Part shown: one piece after another, positions 1-6,819 of the stretch
Layout: every line of letters begins with the position of its first letter
How positions within the stretch are numbered: position 1 is the stretch's first letter
From: Prochlorococcus sp. AG-686-P16
GTDB taxonomy: Bacteria > Cyanobacteriota > Cyanobacteriia > PCC-6307 > Cyanobiaceae
Length of the DNA stretch: 33,411 nucleotides
Reading direction: 5' to 3'
NCBI GenBank assembly: GCA_003208695.1
Contig: QCVY01000002.1
Span: 1-33,411 of the forward strand
Made by a program: the position numbers and the translations under genes
The notes under the pieces: model-generated
The model's database searches: none
Told to the model about the DNA's origin: nothing
What the model saw: the letters and a program-made list of their open reading frames with translations, nothing else

Positions 1-30
1 AATCGAAGGTACAAACTATAAATAACTTTT

Positions 31-99
31 CCATTAAAAAAGGAGCTAGTTGCTCCTTATTTTAGATCGACTATCAGTCACAAAAGTATTGAGATTTTA
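31..99 (-). repeat. Cassette-type intergenic repeat, copy 1
   Basis: Read on the minus strand, this begins at the TAA stop of the cupin gene (97-525), continues as a degenerate AATCTCAATACTTTTGTGAC block, then TAGTCGATCTAAAATAAGG, and ends in a perfect hairpin AAGGAGC/GCTCCTT (42-58) followed by a T-run. It is the same module as the copies at 1056-1107, 19708-19791 and 21281-21340. The hairpin plus T-run looks like a Rho-independent terminator for the cupin gene. Confidence 0.8.
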
Positions 100-525
100 C
101 TTATTAACAGTTGTAGGAAGTCCAACAGCTGATGCCGCAACTACATAAAGAATTGCAGGTTCTTTTCCTATATTTTCAACAAAATGTTCATCGCCATTAT
201 TGCTCTCTATAAAAGATTGCTTTGATGAAAAGTAATTTATAACATCTCCCCTTGTATGCTTCAATTCTCCCTGGGCAAGAAGTACAACCATTGGTGCTGG
301 ATGTGTGTGAATTGGAGTCTTTGCACCAACAGGGATAATTACCTTGAAGAATCTAAGGTCGGCCTGCTTCCACCTAGGGTAAGAAATCTTTTCACCTCCC
401 AAACCCTTTGTACTCTGAATAAGAGGTATTACTTCAATCTTTTCTTGAGCTTTAGCAATTTCCAGAGGTAGAAGAACTGATGAAATTGTTATTGCTGAGA
501 TTAAAAGATTTCTAAATTTCCGCAT
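97..525 (-). CDS. Secreted cupin-domain protein
   Basis: 142 residues. An N-terminal signal peptide (hydrophobic stretch about residues 7-20, cleavage likely after the AKA near 24-26) is followed by a single small cupin barrel. The first cupin motif is visible as HTHPAP...LLAQGELKHTRGD and the second histidine as EHFVENIG. The two His of HTH, the Glu after QG and the later His are the usual metal ligands, so a metal-binding periplasmic cupin is likely; the substrate cannot be told. The ATG lies directly after repeat copy 2 and the stop abuts copy 1, so the gene sits in the window like a cassette. The visible sequence has no Shine-Dalgarno motif. Confidence 0.82.
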   Translation of the reverse strand: MRKFRNLLISAITISSVLLPLEIAKAQEKIEVIPLIQSTKGLGGEKISYPRWKQADLRFFKVIIPVGAKTPIHTHPAPMVVLLAQGELKHTRGDVINYFSSKQSFIESNNGDEHFVENIGKEPAILYVVAASAVGLPTTVNK

Positions 526-530
526 AAAAA

Positions 531-575
531 GAAAAGGAGCTGATTACCCCTTATTTTATATTGATTGTCAATAAT
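531..575 (-). repeat. Cassette-type intergenic repeat, copy 2
   Basis: On the minus strand: TAATTATTGACAATCAATA, TAAAATAAGGGGTAATCAGC, then TCC and a T-rich tract that runs into the ATG of the cupin gene at 525. It matches the TTGACAGTCGATCTA and AAGGGGCAATTAGCTCC blocks of the other copies with a few substitutions. The hairpin partner bases GGGG/CTCC are kept. Confidence 0.7.
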
Positions 576-657
576 TACACCTTGTAATAAGGTATCGCTA
601 GTTGCAGATGGTTAAAAGGAAAAGAGCCAAAAGTTAATTAATAACTTGAAAGGTTTA

Positions 658-747
658 ATGGCAAAAGATCGGAGGGTTTTATTTCGGATAGCAGTTGCAT
701 TAAACGTGCTTATGTTACTGGTGATAATAGTTCTGGTTTTAACTTAA
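658..747 (+). CDS. Tiny predicted membrane peptide
   Basis: 29 residues starting MAKDRRVLFR, followed by one hydrophobic helix (about residues 10-28) that runs to the C terminus. A basic N terminus with a single helix is common among the many tiny Prochlorococcus proteins. It sits alone between two minus-strand cassette-like genes. No family recognised; it could be a chance ORF. Confidence 0.4.
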   Translation: MAKDRRVLFRIAVALNVLMLLVIIVLVLT

Positions 748-782
748 TTGATGAAAACATGTACTTGATTACAGCATTTTTA

Positions 783-800
783 GAAGTGGTAAGCGTTTTA
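783..800 (-). repeat. Stop-codon-proximal half of the cassette repeat
   Basis: Minus strand: TAAAACGCTTACCACTTC, where the first TAA is the stop codon of the gene at 798-1055. It matches the block directly after the stop codons at 20365 (TAAAACGCTTACTACTTG) and 20800. The TTGACAGTCGATCT half is not evident downstream here. Confidence 0.7.
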
Positions 801-1055
801 TTTTATGCAATTCTTATAACCTTCTATTTTTGCTAATTCCGTAATACTTAAACCAGTTTCCTTTAACAGTGTTTCTCCGATATTATCCCCCTCGAATTTA
901 TTTAAAGCAGCTTTTTCCGAGAGACTTATGCATGTGTTTTTATATTTTAATTCTTTAATCACTGGGGACACATACCAACCTAATAAGATTAAAAAGCCTC
1001 CAAGAGTCACTACTCTTCGATGGTTTTTCCACCATTGATAAAATTTATTAGTCAT
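798..1055 (-). CDS. Small membrane protein, unknown function
   Basis: 85 residues. A basic N terminus (KFYQWWKNHRR) is followed by one transmembrane helix (about residues 15-32) and a soluble tail with two cysteines (CISLSEK and the C-terminal NCIK). No family recognised. The start ATG lies one base after the T-run of repeat copy 3 and the stop codon is embedded in the stop-proximal repeat block, so repeat modules flank it tightly on both sides. Confidence 0.7.
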   Translation of the reverse strand: MTNKFYQWWKNHRRVVTLGGFLILLGWYVSPVIKELKYKNTCISLSEKAALNKFEGDNIGETLLKETGLSITELAKIEGYKNCIK

Positions 1056-1107
1056 TAAAAAAAAAGAGGGTTTTATCCCTCTAATATAGATCGACTGTCA
1101 ATCAATC
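1056..1107 (-). repeat. Cassette-type intergenic repeat, copy 3
   Basis: Minus strand: TTGATTGATTGACAGTCGAT, CTATATT, then a hairpin AGAGGG-ATAAAA-CCCTCT with a long T-run ending one base before the next ATG. The TTGACAGTCGATCTA block is identical to the island copies. The stem is a different sequence from copy 1 (GGAGC/GCTCC) but is still paired, so the stem is conserved as structure rather than as sequence. Confidence 0.85.
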
Positions 1108-1110
1108 AAA

Positions 1111-1431
1111 TTATCCCATCGCAGCGACAGCATCCGCAACCTGCTTATTTCTTTGAATAACTTCTTCATCATTTAAAACAGCAGTGATATTCCACTCAAG
1201 GCCGAATTTTGCTCTCCATACTCCGAAATGTTCAGATATTGCCAGGTGATTATCAGCTTTGAAAGTCACAAAAACCTCCCCGGTTTCAGGAGCATGGAAT
1301 CTGGTAATTAATTCAAACCCTTCAAATTTATCCATAGGTGCACCGGAAGCAATATATTGCTCAAAAATTTTGTAACCCTCAGCCTGAGAGATTCCATCCG
1401 GTATCAATCCATGAACGTGATAGTAAGCCAT
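1111..1431 (-). CDS. DUF3303-like protein
   Basis: 106 residues, soluble, alpha/beta character. The stretch EVFVTFKADN...HFGVWRAKFGLEWNITAVLNDEE resembles the C-terminal half of small cyanobacterial DUF3303 proteins, a dimeric ferredoxin-like fold family of unknown function. The assignment is from memory of the family pattern and is tentative. The start MAYYHVHG is the only good one. The stop is followed within 10 bases by repeat copy 3. Confidence 0.75.
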   Translation of the reverse strand: MAYYHVHGLIPDGISQAEGYKIFEQYIASGAPMDKFEGFELITRFHAPETGEVFVTFKADNHLAISEHFGVWRAKFGLEWNITAVLNDEEVIQRNKQVADAVAAMG

Positions 1432-1592
1432 ATAAAAAAATAATTATCTAACCATTAATTTAAAACTAATAATTCAGAAAGGCTTTATTTTGTCTCTGAA
1501 TTTATATTTTTCAGAGATTATTTCTAGAAATCAATCTTTGATTTTGTATTACATGTACCGTTTAGATATTTTTTGGTAGCTATTAATTGGAT

Positions 1593-1775
1593 ATGACTTA
1601 TTTTGCTGATCCTAATCATATTGAATATGACGAATGGTTCGATGAGAATATTGACCCTCTGGACCTATTGGATTATTCAAATGAAAATGAATTTAGTGAT
1701 TCAGTACATGAGAAGTTCTATAGGATGTCAACTTTGAATTTAACCATTGGTTCCTCTGACAATTTTCACCAATAG
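1593..1775 (+). CDS. Acidic small hypothetical protein
   Basis: 60 residues from the ATG (MTYFADPNHIEYD); a TTG six bases upstream is an alternative start. The N-terminal two-thirds is strongly acidic (EYDEWFDENIDPLDLLDYSNENE) and the tail is serine/asparagine rich. No membrane segment or family seen. It stands alone between minus-strand genes. Confidence 0.5.
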   Translation: MTYFADPNHIEYDEWFDENIDPLDLLDYSNENEFSDSVHEKFYRMSTLNLTIGSSDNFHQ

Positions 1776-1982
1776 AATAATTAAATAATGCTCTGCCTAA
1801 AGATTCAATAGTTGTAATAAATGCGAAGGCATAGATGAGAATTTTAGGGCTTGAAGAATTGAGAATGAGATAGAGAGCGGGAGCATTAACACGCAATTAG
1901 TCAGAATTTGTCATCTCAACTATAACTTGAATCATAAACTGTATAAGACTCCACGAAGCCGCATACTTTTACCTAAGTAAGA

Positions 1983-2201
1983 TTATATTTCTAATGTCAA
2001 AATATAACTTAACTTTTCCCAAAAAAGATAAAGATTTGAAAACTGATTGTTATTATCAACTATTCCTGTACTCGTTGAAATTAATTTCCAACCTGCCGAA
2101 TTACGTTTTTTAATAATAACTTCAATTTCACTTTCTTGTCTTTGAGTATTAGTATTACCAACTTCGTAATAGATATCAAAATCATTTTCTACATATGCCA
2201 T
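1983..2201 (-). CDS. DUF4177-like small protein
   Basis: 72 residues. The pattern of a beta strand, a helix-like EIEVIIKKRNSAGWKLIS and a final aromatic strand (SNLYLFWEKL) resembles the short DUF4177 family, in which a GWELVS motif precedes a final strand. Function unknown. The ATG at 2199-2201 gives MAYVENDFD. Confidence in the gene is moderate and in the family lower. Confidence 0.6.
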   Translation of the reverse strand: MAYVENDFDIYYEVGNTNTQRQESEIEVIIKKRNSAGWKLISTSTGIVDNNNQFSNLYLFWEKLSYILTLEI

Positions 2202-2422
2202 TTTTATCTTTCAAGGTTTACTCAAGATTTATATTAAGCAATATTCCATCGATACCTGAATGTTTTAAATAGTTTTTTTTTAAACAAATGATTTATAATA
2301 TTATCTTCATCTTAAATAGCGATTGGATTATTTTTAATAAATATAGGAATAGATATGACTTTTGATATTAAATTTACCCTTTGAAAGATAAAAAGTGATG
2401 TAAATAACTTTTTTGAAGGTAA

Positions 2423-3196
2423 TTAGTTTAAAACTAATCCACCATCAACAATTAAATTTTGACCAGTTACTGCTCTCGACCAAGGGGATGCAAAAAATAA
2501 TACCGCATCTGAAAAATCCTCTATTGTTGTAACTTTCCTTAAAGGTGTGATACTAGAAATATATTCAAAAACACTTTCCGGAGTTCCCTTGCTGGCATCG
2601 GTTATTTTCAATAATCCTCCTGAAACCATATTTACTGTTATGTTAAATTGGCCTAGATCTATTGCTGCTGTTCTTGTAAGTGATAACAATCCGCCTTTAG
2701 CCGCTGTGTAATCATGGTAGGGAATTACTGGGTTTTGAAATAAATTAGTTCCAATAGTTACTACCCTTCCAAAAGAGTTATTTTTCATATTTGGAGTGAA
2801 GATATTGAGCAAGTTTAAAAATCCTTTTTGAGTAGTTTCGATTTGATTTTGAAAATCTTGCCATTCTATAGTATCTATTTTTTTTCTTTGATCACCATTA
2901 AAAATAAAGTCATTTATTGCATTATGGATTATTGAATCCACTGTAATATTATGACTTTCCAATTCCTTTTGCATTTTAGAAACTTGATCTTTTTCTCTAA
3001 TATCACCTTTTATTAAAATTACATTTTCTCCCAGTGAATCCGATAATTTTTTAGCGCTTTCAAATGATTTTCGATAATTGATAACTACTTTTGCTCCTTC
3101 TCGATGAAATGATTTTGCTATTTCGGAACCCAATCCTCGTCCTGCACCTGTTATTAGAACAGTTTGTTTTTCAATTGGTAAATTCATAAATTTCAT
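2423..3196 (-). CDS. SDR-family oxidoreductase (FabG-like)
   Basis: About 257 residues from the start chosen here (MKFMNLPIEKQ); a TTG 63 bases upstream would add a poorly conserved extension. Classical short-chain dehydrogenase features are present: the nucleotide motif TGAGRGLGSEIAK near the N terminus, an acidic-loop NIT/AHN region seen as DSIIHNAIND in place of the usual NNAG, the catalytic pair YTAAK (YxxxK), and the C-terminal SRAVTGQNLIVDGG typical of FabG-like enzymes. It should reduce or oxidise a carbonyl with NAD(P)H, and the substrate is unknown. The altered NNAG motif suggests it is not the housekeeping FabG. No partner genes are adjacent. Confidence 0.85.
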   Translation of the reverse strand: MKFMNLPIEKQTVLITGAGRGLGSEIAKSFHREGAKVVINYRKSFESAKKLSDSLGENVILIKGDIREKDQVSKMQKELESHNITVDSIIHNAINDFIFNGDQRKKIDTIEWQDFQNQIETTQKGFLNLLNIFTPNMKNNSFGRVVTIGTNLFQNPVIPYHDYTAAKGGLLSLTRTAAIDLGQFNITVNMVSGGLLKITDASKGTPESVFEYISSITPLRKVTTIEDFSDAVLFFASPWSRAVTGQNLIVDGGLVLN

Positions 3197-3200
3197 GTTC

Positions 3201-3217
3201 AGAGCAAAAACTGCTCT
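3201..3217 (-). promoter_or_regulatory. Hairpin just upstream of the SDR start codon
   Basis: A 6-bp perfect stem AGAGCA/TGCTCT with a five-base loop ends four bases before the ATG at 3196 on the minus strand. If transcribed it would sit over the ribosome-binding region and could limit translation. It could also be chance. Confidence 0.3.
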
Positions 3218-3360
3218 AATTTTTAATTTGACTTTAAAGTAAGAAGATCCATATATCAAATTTCATAATTCATATTTCATATTTTTCGATTAAAAGATTT
3301 ATTATTTTAATTTCAATTACCTTTAGGATAATCAATTATTCACTCAATTTTGAAGCATAG

Positions 3361-3389
3361 AAAAAGACCTCTAATAGAGGTCTTTTTTA
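3361..3389 (-). terminator. Rho-independent terminator of the Yfr2-like RNA
   Basis: A perfect 12-bp stem AAAAAGACCTCT/AGAGGTCTTTTT with loop AAT. Both strands carry a T-run, so it could be bidirectional, but the only matching RNA candidate reads from the minus strand. Confidence 0.85.
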
Positions 3390-3440
3390 GTTTCAACTAA
3401 ATCAAGTGTTTCCTTGTTTCCACTTTTCAAGAAAAACATC
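3361..3440 (-). ncRNA. yfr2-like: Yfr2-family-like small RNA
   Basis: On the minus strand, a first hairpin AAGTG/CACTT (3404-3425) presents two tandem GGAAACA motifs, the hallmark of the cyanobacterial Yfr2-5/Yfr10 family. It is followed by a second hairpin TTTAGT-TGAA-ACTAAA (3387-3402) and a strong terminator stem with T-run (3361-3389). The 5' end is not defined by sequence and is placed near 3440. No protein gene lies upstream on this strand, so the terminator needs a non-coding transcript. Family members are abundant and have been linked to Yfr1. Confidence 0.72.
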
Positions 3441-3551
3441 TCTTACACAAATTCAAAACATGCCATAAATTTTGCTACACCTGAAGGGTATGAAGTATGT
3501 AATTTAATTGTCGCAGATACCCGTTATGACTTTCAGTTTTTATGTCAATAA
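3429..3551 (+). pseudogene. Possible gene remnant, C-terminal peptide only
   Basis: An open plus-strand frame without a usable start codon ends at TAA 3549-3551. It encodes a protein-like peptide that includes HAINFATPEGYEV and ADTRYDFQFLCQ. Its composition (E, G, D, R, C and aromatic residues in balance) is unlike the surrounding AT-rich noise. It overlaps the space between the two ncRNAs. It may be the tail of a decayed gene or chance. Confidence 0.25.
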
Positions 3552-3579
3552 AAAACACCCTAATTTAGAGAAAAGGGTG
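3549..3579 (-). terminator. Terminator of the Yfr1-like RNA
   Basis: Minus strand: stem CACCCT with AGGGTG, then GTTTTTT. The T-run is good only on the minus strand; the plus-strand side continues GCTTAATT. This fixes the direction of the RNA. Confidence 0.7.
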
Positions 3580-3622
3580 CTTAATTATCAGAAATTAGTG
3601 TGTGAGGAGTTTCTGATAAAAT
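3549..3622 (-). ncRNA. yfr1-like: Yfr1-family-like small RNA
   Basis: The minus strand contains the exact 11-nt Yfr1 signature ACTCCTCACAC (complement of 3600-3610), followed by ACTAA. Here it lies in a 15-base loop closed by a perfect 10-bp stem TTATCAGAAA/TTTCTGATAA (3585-3619). A terminator follows: stem CACCCT/AGGGTG (3556-3579) with a T-run at 3549-3555. Canonical Yfr1 carries the motif unpaired between two stem-loops and acts as an Hfq-independent antisense regulator of outer-membrane protein mRNAs. This candidate keeps the motif and terminator but places the motif inside a hairpin loop. A CATAAT-like -10 box lies just upstream of 3620. Confidence 0.75.
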
Positions 3623-3850
3623 TATGTTACTGGGGAATGGAATCAAATATCTAGAGTATTAATTACTAAAAATAATTTTATTAATAGTTTCTGGTCTAGA
3701 TAATCTGTAGATAAAATCTTATCTGCGAAAAGGAAATCACCGATTGTTGGGATTGGGCTATAAATTAATTAGTCCTTCAGAAATTTTAAGCCTTTAAGGG
3801 CTTGCGTATCTATAGCGATTTGGTTCTATATAAATAGGTTTCTTTTTATT
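3623..3850. other. Intergenic stretch without a gene
   Basis: No credible ORF on either strand. A short stem AAGCC/GGGCTT near 3790-3805 and AT-rich promoter-like sequence (TATAAATAGG before 3850) are the only structures seen. It probably holds the promoters of the minus-strand ncRNAs and of the plus-strand peptide at 3851. Confidence 0.4.
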
Positions 3851-3979
3851 ATGCAAATTTCAATTTTTGCAAAGGTAGTTTTCTTTTTAACTCTTTATGC
3901 AATTTCTGACCTTTCTATAAAAAATCATATTTTAAAGAAAACAATACGCAGAGCTAATAGAGCTAAATCAATTTTTTAA
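3851..3979 (+). CDS. Small membrane peptide with basic tail
   Basis: 42 residues beginning MQISIFAKVVFFLTLYAISD, with one hydrophobic helix (about residues 3-19) followed by a strongly basic tail (KKTIRRANRAK). No family recognised. It begins a run of three or four tiny plus-strand ORFs up to 4536. Confidence 0.45.
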   Translation: MQISIFAKVVFFLTLYAISDLSIKNHILKKTIRRANRAKSIF

Positions 3980-3987
3980 TTCAGAAC

Positions 3988-4071
3988 ATTGCAATTAGTT
4001 ATTCTGTCGTAAGTATTGCATTACTAGGTAGTTTTATATATCTAACTTTTAACATAGCAAAAAGTGAATGA
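3988..4071 (+). CDS. Possible tiny membrane peptide, unclear start
   Basis: An open frame of about 27 residues (IAISYSVVSIALLGSFIYLT, ending FNIAKSE) forms a clean transmembrane helix and terminates at 4071, but the only upstream start is a non-standard ATT. It looks protein-like and resembles other one-helix Prochlorococcus peptides. The lack of ATG/GTG/TTG keeps it doubtful. Confidence 0.25.
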   Translation: MAISYSVVSIALLGSFIYLTFNIAKSE

Positions 4072-4153
4072 ATTTTTATCCATAATTGATCCGTTTTAAA
4101 ATTGACATCCGATCTATATTGGAGTCATAAAACTCTATTTTTTTGCTAAATAA

Positions 4154-4267
4154 ATGGAACTATTGCATCAAATTTTTCCAACATGGCATATCTACTTAGA
4201 TGTATTTTTACTTGGGATAGGAACTTATCTATACTTAAGAATTACTAAAAAAATAAATACTAAATAA
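4154..4267 (+). CDS. Small one-helix membrane protein
   Basis: 37 residues, MELLHQIFPTWHIYLDVFLL then GIGTYLYLR and a basic tail. It has one membrane helix (about residues 12-30) and a positive C terminus. No family recognised. Codon use and the ATG start look genuine. Confidence 0.5.
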   Translation: MELLHQIFPTWHIYLDVFLLGIGTYLYLRITKKINTK

Positions 4268-4350
4268 AAAATTACCTTTACTACATGAAACGCTTGTAAT
4301 ATTAAAATTTTAGAAAATTACAATTATTGCCATAAAAATCATAAGGATGC

Positions 4351-4536
4351 ATGATTAATAGAAATGGCAATAAAGTATTACTTATGGAACTTTCAGAATT
4401 TACTAAAGAAACAAGGGCAAAATTAAATGATCTTCTTAAATATTGGAAGAAATGGGAACATGTTAAAGATGATGATGTTCTTCAACTCTTAGATTCAATA
4501 GCTACAAGCTATGGAGGGAAAGTTGTAGATAGATAG
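4351..4536 (+). CDS. Small hypothetical protein
   Basis: 61 residues from the ATG that follows AAGGATGC, a plausible ribosome-binding site. A second in-frame ATG (MELSEFTKETR) 33 bases downstream is a possible alternative. The sequence is amphipathic helical (SEFTKETRAKLNDLLKYWKK, then DVLQLLDSIATSYGGKVV) with no membrane segment. No function recognised. Confidence 0.6.
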   Translation: MINRNGNKVLLMELSEFTKETRAKLNDLLKYWKKWEHVKDDDVLQLLDSIATSYGGKVVDR

Positions 4537-4820
4537 ACTAGTAATTGATATAATTAAGAAAATATAAATTCTATAAAAGATAGTAAAAAATTAATTAATT
4601 AATGTAATTATTTTTTGTTAAAGCCAATAAAAGATATCTCAAACAATACTTTTTTTAATATTTCATATAGCTCAAACTAAATATTATGTATTCTTATTTT
4701 ACTTTGAGTTCACAATTATAACTGGATAGTTTTTAGTGGATATAAAATACTTTAAAATAGAGAGAGAGAATTTATTATCTAAGAATTTAAGACCCTTTAA
4801 TTTATTTCAGATAGGTAACT

Positions 4821-5054
4821 TTAAATATAAGTTTTCTTCCAATTCTCTTCTAATAATTTCTTATATTCTTTTCTTGCCTCCTCAATATTTTCTACACTGA
4901 TCCCTTTCATAACTGGTTTATTAGATCTCTTATAAACACATTCATAACTTATCTCTATTGCTTCTATACACGGAGAAGAATTACTTATATGTTTAAATAG
5001 TTTAAATACTTTTGTTCTTATCCTATCTTTATTAATGAGAGTATATTCTTCCAT
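4821..5054 (-). CDS. Small hypothetical protein, second gene of an operon
   Basis: 77 residues, soluble, starting MEEYTLINKDRIRTKV. It has two cysteines and a C-terminal helical segment (ENIEEARKEYKKLLEENWKK). Its ATG overlaps the stop of the upstream membrane protein gene by one base (TAATG), which indicates translational coupling. No family recognised. Confidence 0.65.
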   Translation of the reverse strand: MEEYTLINKDRIRTKVFKLFKHISNSSPCIEAIEISYECVYKRSNKPVMKGISVENIEEARKEYKKLLEENWKKTYI

Positions 5055-5308
5055 TATTTCCCTTTCGATAAGAGATAATTCAAAAAAATACCACCAAAAA
5101 CTAATAAACCTCCTACTGCAACAAAAGAAAGTAAATCTAATATTGATTTATCTGTATTTACTTTTAAAAATGTAAAACAAAAAGCAACTAAAGGGAATAA
5201 TAATATCGCCTTAGGAATAAGTGATTGATGCCATTTCTTTAAAAAAGTATCTTCTTCTTCATTTAATTGTTGATATATCTTTTCTAACTTTTCTCTATCA
5301 TCTTCCAT
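5054..5308 (-). CDS. Two-helix membrane protein
   Basis: 84 residues. The N-terminal region is acidic, probably coiled-coil (DREKLEKIYQQLNEEEDTFL), then two transmembrane helices (about residues 31-49 and 57-78) joined by a short KVNTDKS loop, and a basic end. Unknown function. The downstream gene at 4821-5054 is coupled, and a short ORF with a better ribosome-binding site (5298-5345) overlaps its start. Confidence 0.65.
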   Translation of the reverse strand: MEDDREKLEKIYQQLNEEEDTFLKKWHQSLIPKAILLFPLVAFCFTFLKVNTDKSILDLLSFVAVGGLLVFGGIFLNYLLSKGK

Positions 5309-5345
5309 TACTTTTTTGTTGGTGGTAATGAATTAATGTATCCAT
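5298..5345 (-). CDS. Possible leader peptide overlapping the membrane protein start
   Basis: 15-codon ORF (MDTLIHYHQQKSNGR) on the minus strand, with AAGGAG nine bases before its ATG. This is one of few strong Shine-Dalgarno matches in the window. It ends 8 bases inside the gene at 5054-5308, whose own ATG has no such site. That arrangement fits translational coupling by a leader peptide, but it may be chance. Confidence 0.35.
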   Translation of the reverse strand: MDTLIHYHQQKSNGR

Positions 5346-5383
5346 CAATTCTAACTCCTTAAAAAGTATATGGAGTGCCAGCC

Positions 5384-5415
5384 AGGTTATTTTTCTCTTA
5401 GGAGAGGGATAACCT
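5384..5415 (-). promoter_or_regulatory. Structured stem-loop between the MarR gene and the membrane-protein operon
   Basis: An outer stem AGGTTAT/ATAACCT encloses an inner CTCT/AGAG stem. It lies in the spacer downstream of the MarR gene and about 40 bases upstream of the leader ORF, with no T-run. It could be a 5' leader structure or a factor-dependent termination region. Confidence 0.35.
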
Positions 5416-5492
5416 ATCGTTTGAATTTTCGAGTCAGTATATATTTTTTTAAAGTTTCCCAATAGCTATGGGCTTAATAGTGTTGCAAGTAT

Positions 5493-5894
5493 TCATTCTT
5501 CAAATTCAGCTTCAAAACTTTTCATATCCTCATAGAGAGTATTAAAAGACTTTTCAATTAGATCTTTACCTTTCCTTGTAAGTTTCAAAAGTGTTCTTCT
5601 TTTATCTTTTGGATCTTGTTCTTTAGAAACCAACCCTAATCCTGCCTTACCCAGCCTATGATATCTGCTTATGTAATCTGTCATCCTTGAAGCACTAGCT
5701 TTACTCATATCAAAGTATTTTTCAATATCCTTCTTAGTACAATTTTGATAGGTTGCCACGTACCAAAATACTGCCATTGCCTGAAGTGGAACGTCTTGAG
5801 AATTATCTAACTTCATGAACATTGTGAGGACTCGCAAAAGGTTATATGATTCATTATCTATCTTTAATAAACCCTCTAATTTTGCTTGGGTCAT
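5493..5894 (-). CDS. MarR-type winged-helix transcriptional regulator
   Basis: 133 residues. Winged helix-turn-helix organisation is seen as TKKDIEKYFDMSKASASRMTDYI (helix-turn-helix, about residues 53-76), followed by a wing with KEQDPKDKRRTLLKLTRKG, the classic MarR DxRRxxLxLTxxG signature. An N-terminal helix carries FMKLDNSQDVPLQ and the C terminus is helical for dimerisation. It should bind a palindromic operator, and its target is unknown. The gene stands upstream of the small membrane-protein operon on the same strand, which is one possible target. Confidence 0.85.
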   Translation of the reverse strand: MTQAKLEGLLKIDNESYNLLRVLTMFMKLDNSQDVPLQAMAVFWYVATYQNCTKKDIEKYFDMSKASASRMTDYISRYHRLGKAGLGLVSKEQDPKDKRRTLLKLTRKGKDLIEKSFNTLYEDMKSFEAEFEE

Positions 5895-6049
5895 ATCTAT
5901 TTCATACCTATATATATTTGATTAATTCTAATATTAAGCAAGACTACTTGTAAATATAGATCCATAAGTGGAATGATTTGATTACATGACCAATTTAAAA
6001 ATATTAATTTAGGAATAACAAAATAAGAAATATAACTCAGTCTTAATCT

Positions 6050-6346
6050 TTAAAGAGAATTAATATAGGGGGCAAGATTATTTTTCATAAATGTCGCCAC
6101 CAAAACAAATAATGAAAATATAAATAGCTGAACCATAAGCCAGGTAAATAATTTATAGTTTGGATTTTTGGTAAAAAGAGAAATATTTTTTGTAATAAGG
6201 GAATTAAGATGAAAAACTTCTGGAGTTTTTTCTTTAAATTTATTTTTTTGTTCAAATGAATCTTTATTTGAAGCTTTATCTAAAGACTCTACAAATTCTT
6301 TTTGTTTTTGAGAGAAATCATCATCAAGATTATCCATAGTCTTCAT
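6050..6346 (-). CDS. Single-pass membrane protein with charged N-terminal region
   Basis: 98 residues. The first 50 or so are hydrophilic and charged (DDDFSQKQKEFVESLDKASN and onward), followed by one strong membrane helix (about residues 72-91, FTWLMVQLFIFSLFVLVATF). No family recognised. An alternative start is the second Met (MDNLDDD), two codons downstream. Confidence 0.6.
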   Translation of the reverse strand: MKTMDNLDDDFSQKQKEFVESLDKASNKDSFEQKNKFKEKTPEVFHLNSLITKNISLFTKNPNYKLFTWLMVQLFIFSLFVLVATFMKNNLAPYINSL

Positions 6347-6410
6347 TTAGTCGATGAACTAATAGCTTAGTTTCATTTATTCATCTTAGAAAGGTTAATT
6401 TTTAACAACT

Positions 6411-6788
6411 CTAGGCTGAATATGTACCATCACTTTCTCTTCTGGCTTCAGCTAATAAAATCTCATGAAAAACCTTTTCGATCATATAAGCACTTTTTAT
6501 CCCATAGCATTTTTTATTTGAACTTTTCTCTAAGTCTCTTTGACTTATGTAATTGTATTCACAACAATTACATTTAATATCAATTTTCTTACGTTTATAA
6601 ATATCCATAGCCCTCTCAAAAATCCATTGCTGAACTCGTATATTTTTCCAACTGTCAAAATCAGACCATTCCGAAATATCCTTATCAAGAGTATCAATTA
6701 ATCCTTCAACATCTCTCACCTCGTAAAGAAGGGCTTCTTCTCTTGCCGACTGCTTTATGCCGATCGTATTAATAAGATTATGGTTCAT
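6411..6788 (-). CDS. Hypothetical protein with a Cys cluster
   Basis: 125 residues, mostly helical and soluble. A C-N-C-C cluster (KCNCCEYNY) and a later Cys (KKCYGIK) might bind metal, but the spacing does not match a zinc ribbon I can name. The gene lies 31 bases downstream of the DUF985 cupin on the same strand, so the two may share a transcript. Confidence 0.65.
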   Translation of the reverse strand: MNHNLINTIGIKQSAREEALLYEVRDVEGLIDTLDKDISEWSDFDSWKNIRVQQWIFERAMDIYKRKKIDIKCNCCEYNYISQRDLEKSSNKKCYGIKSAYMIEKVFHEILLAEARRESDGTYSA

Positions 6789-6819
6789 TTCAATGAGATC
6801 ATAAGATGATTTTAAAAAA

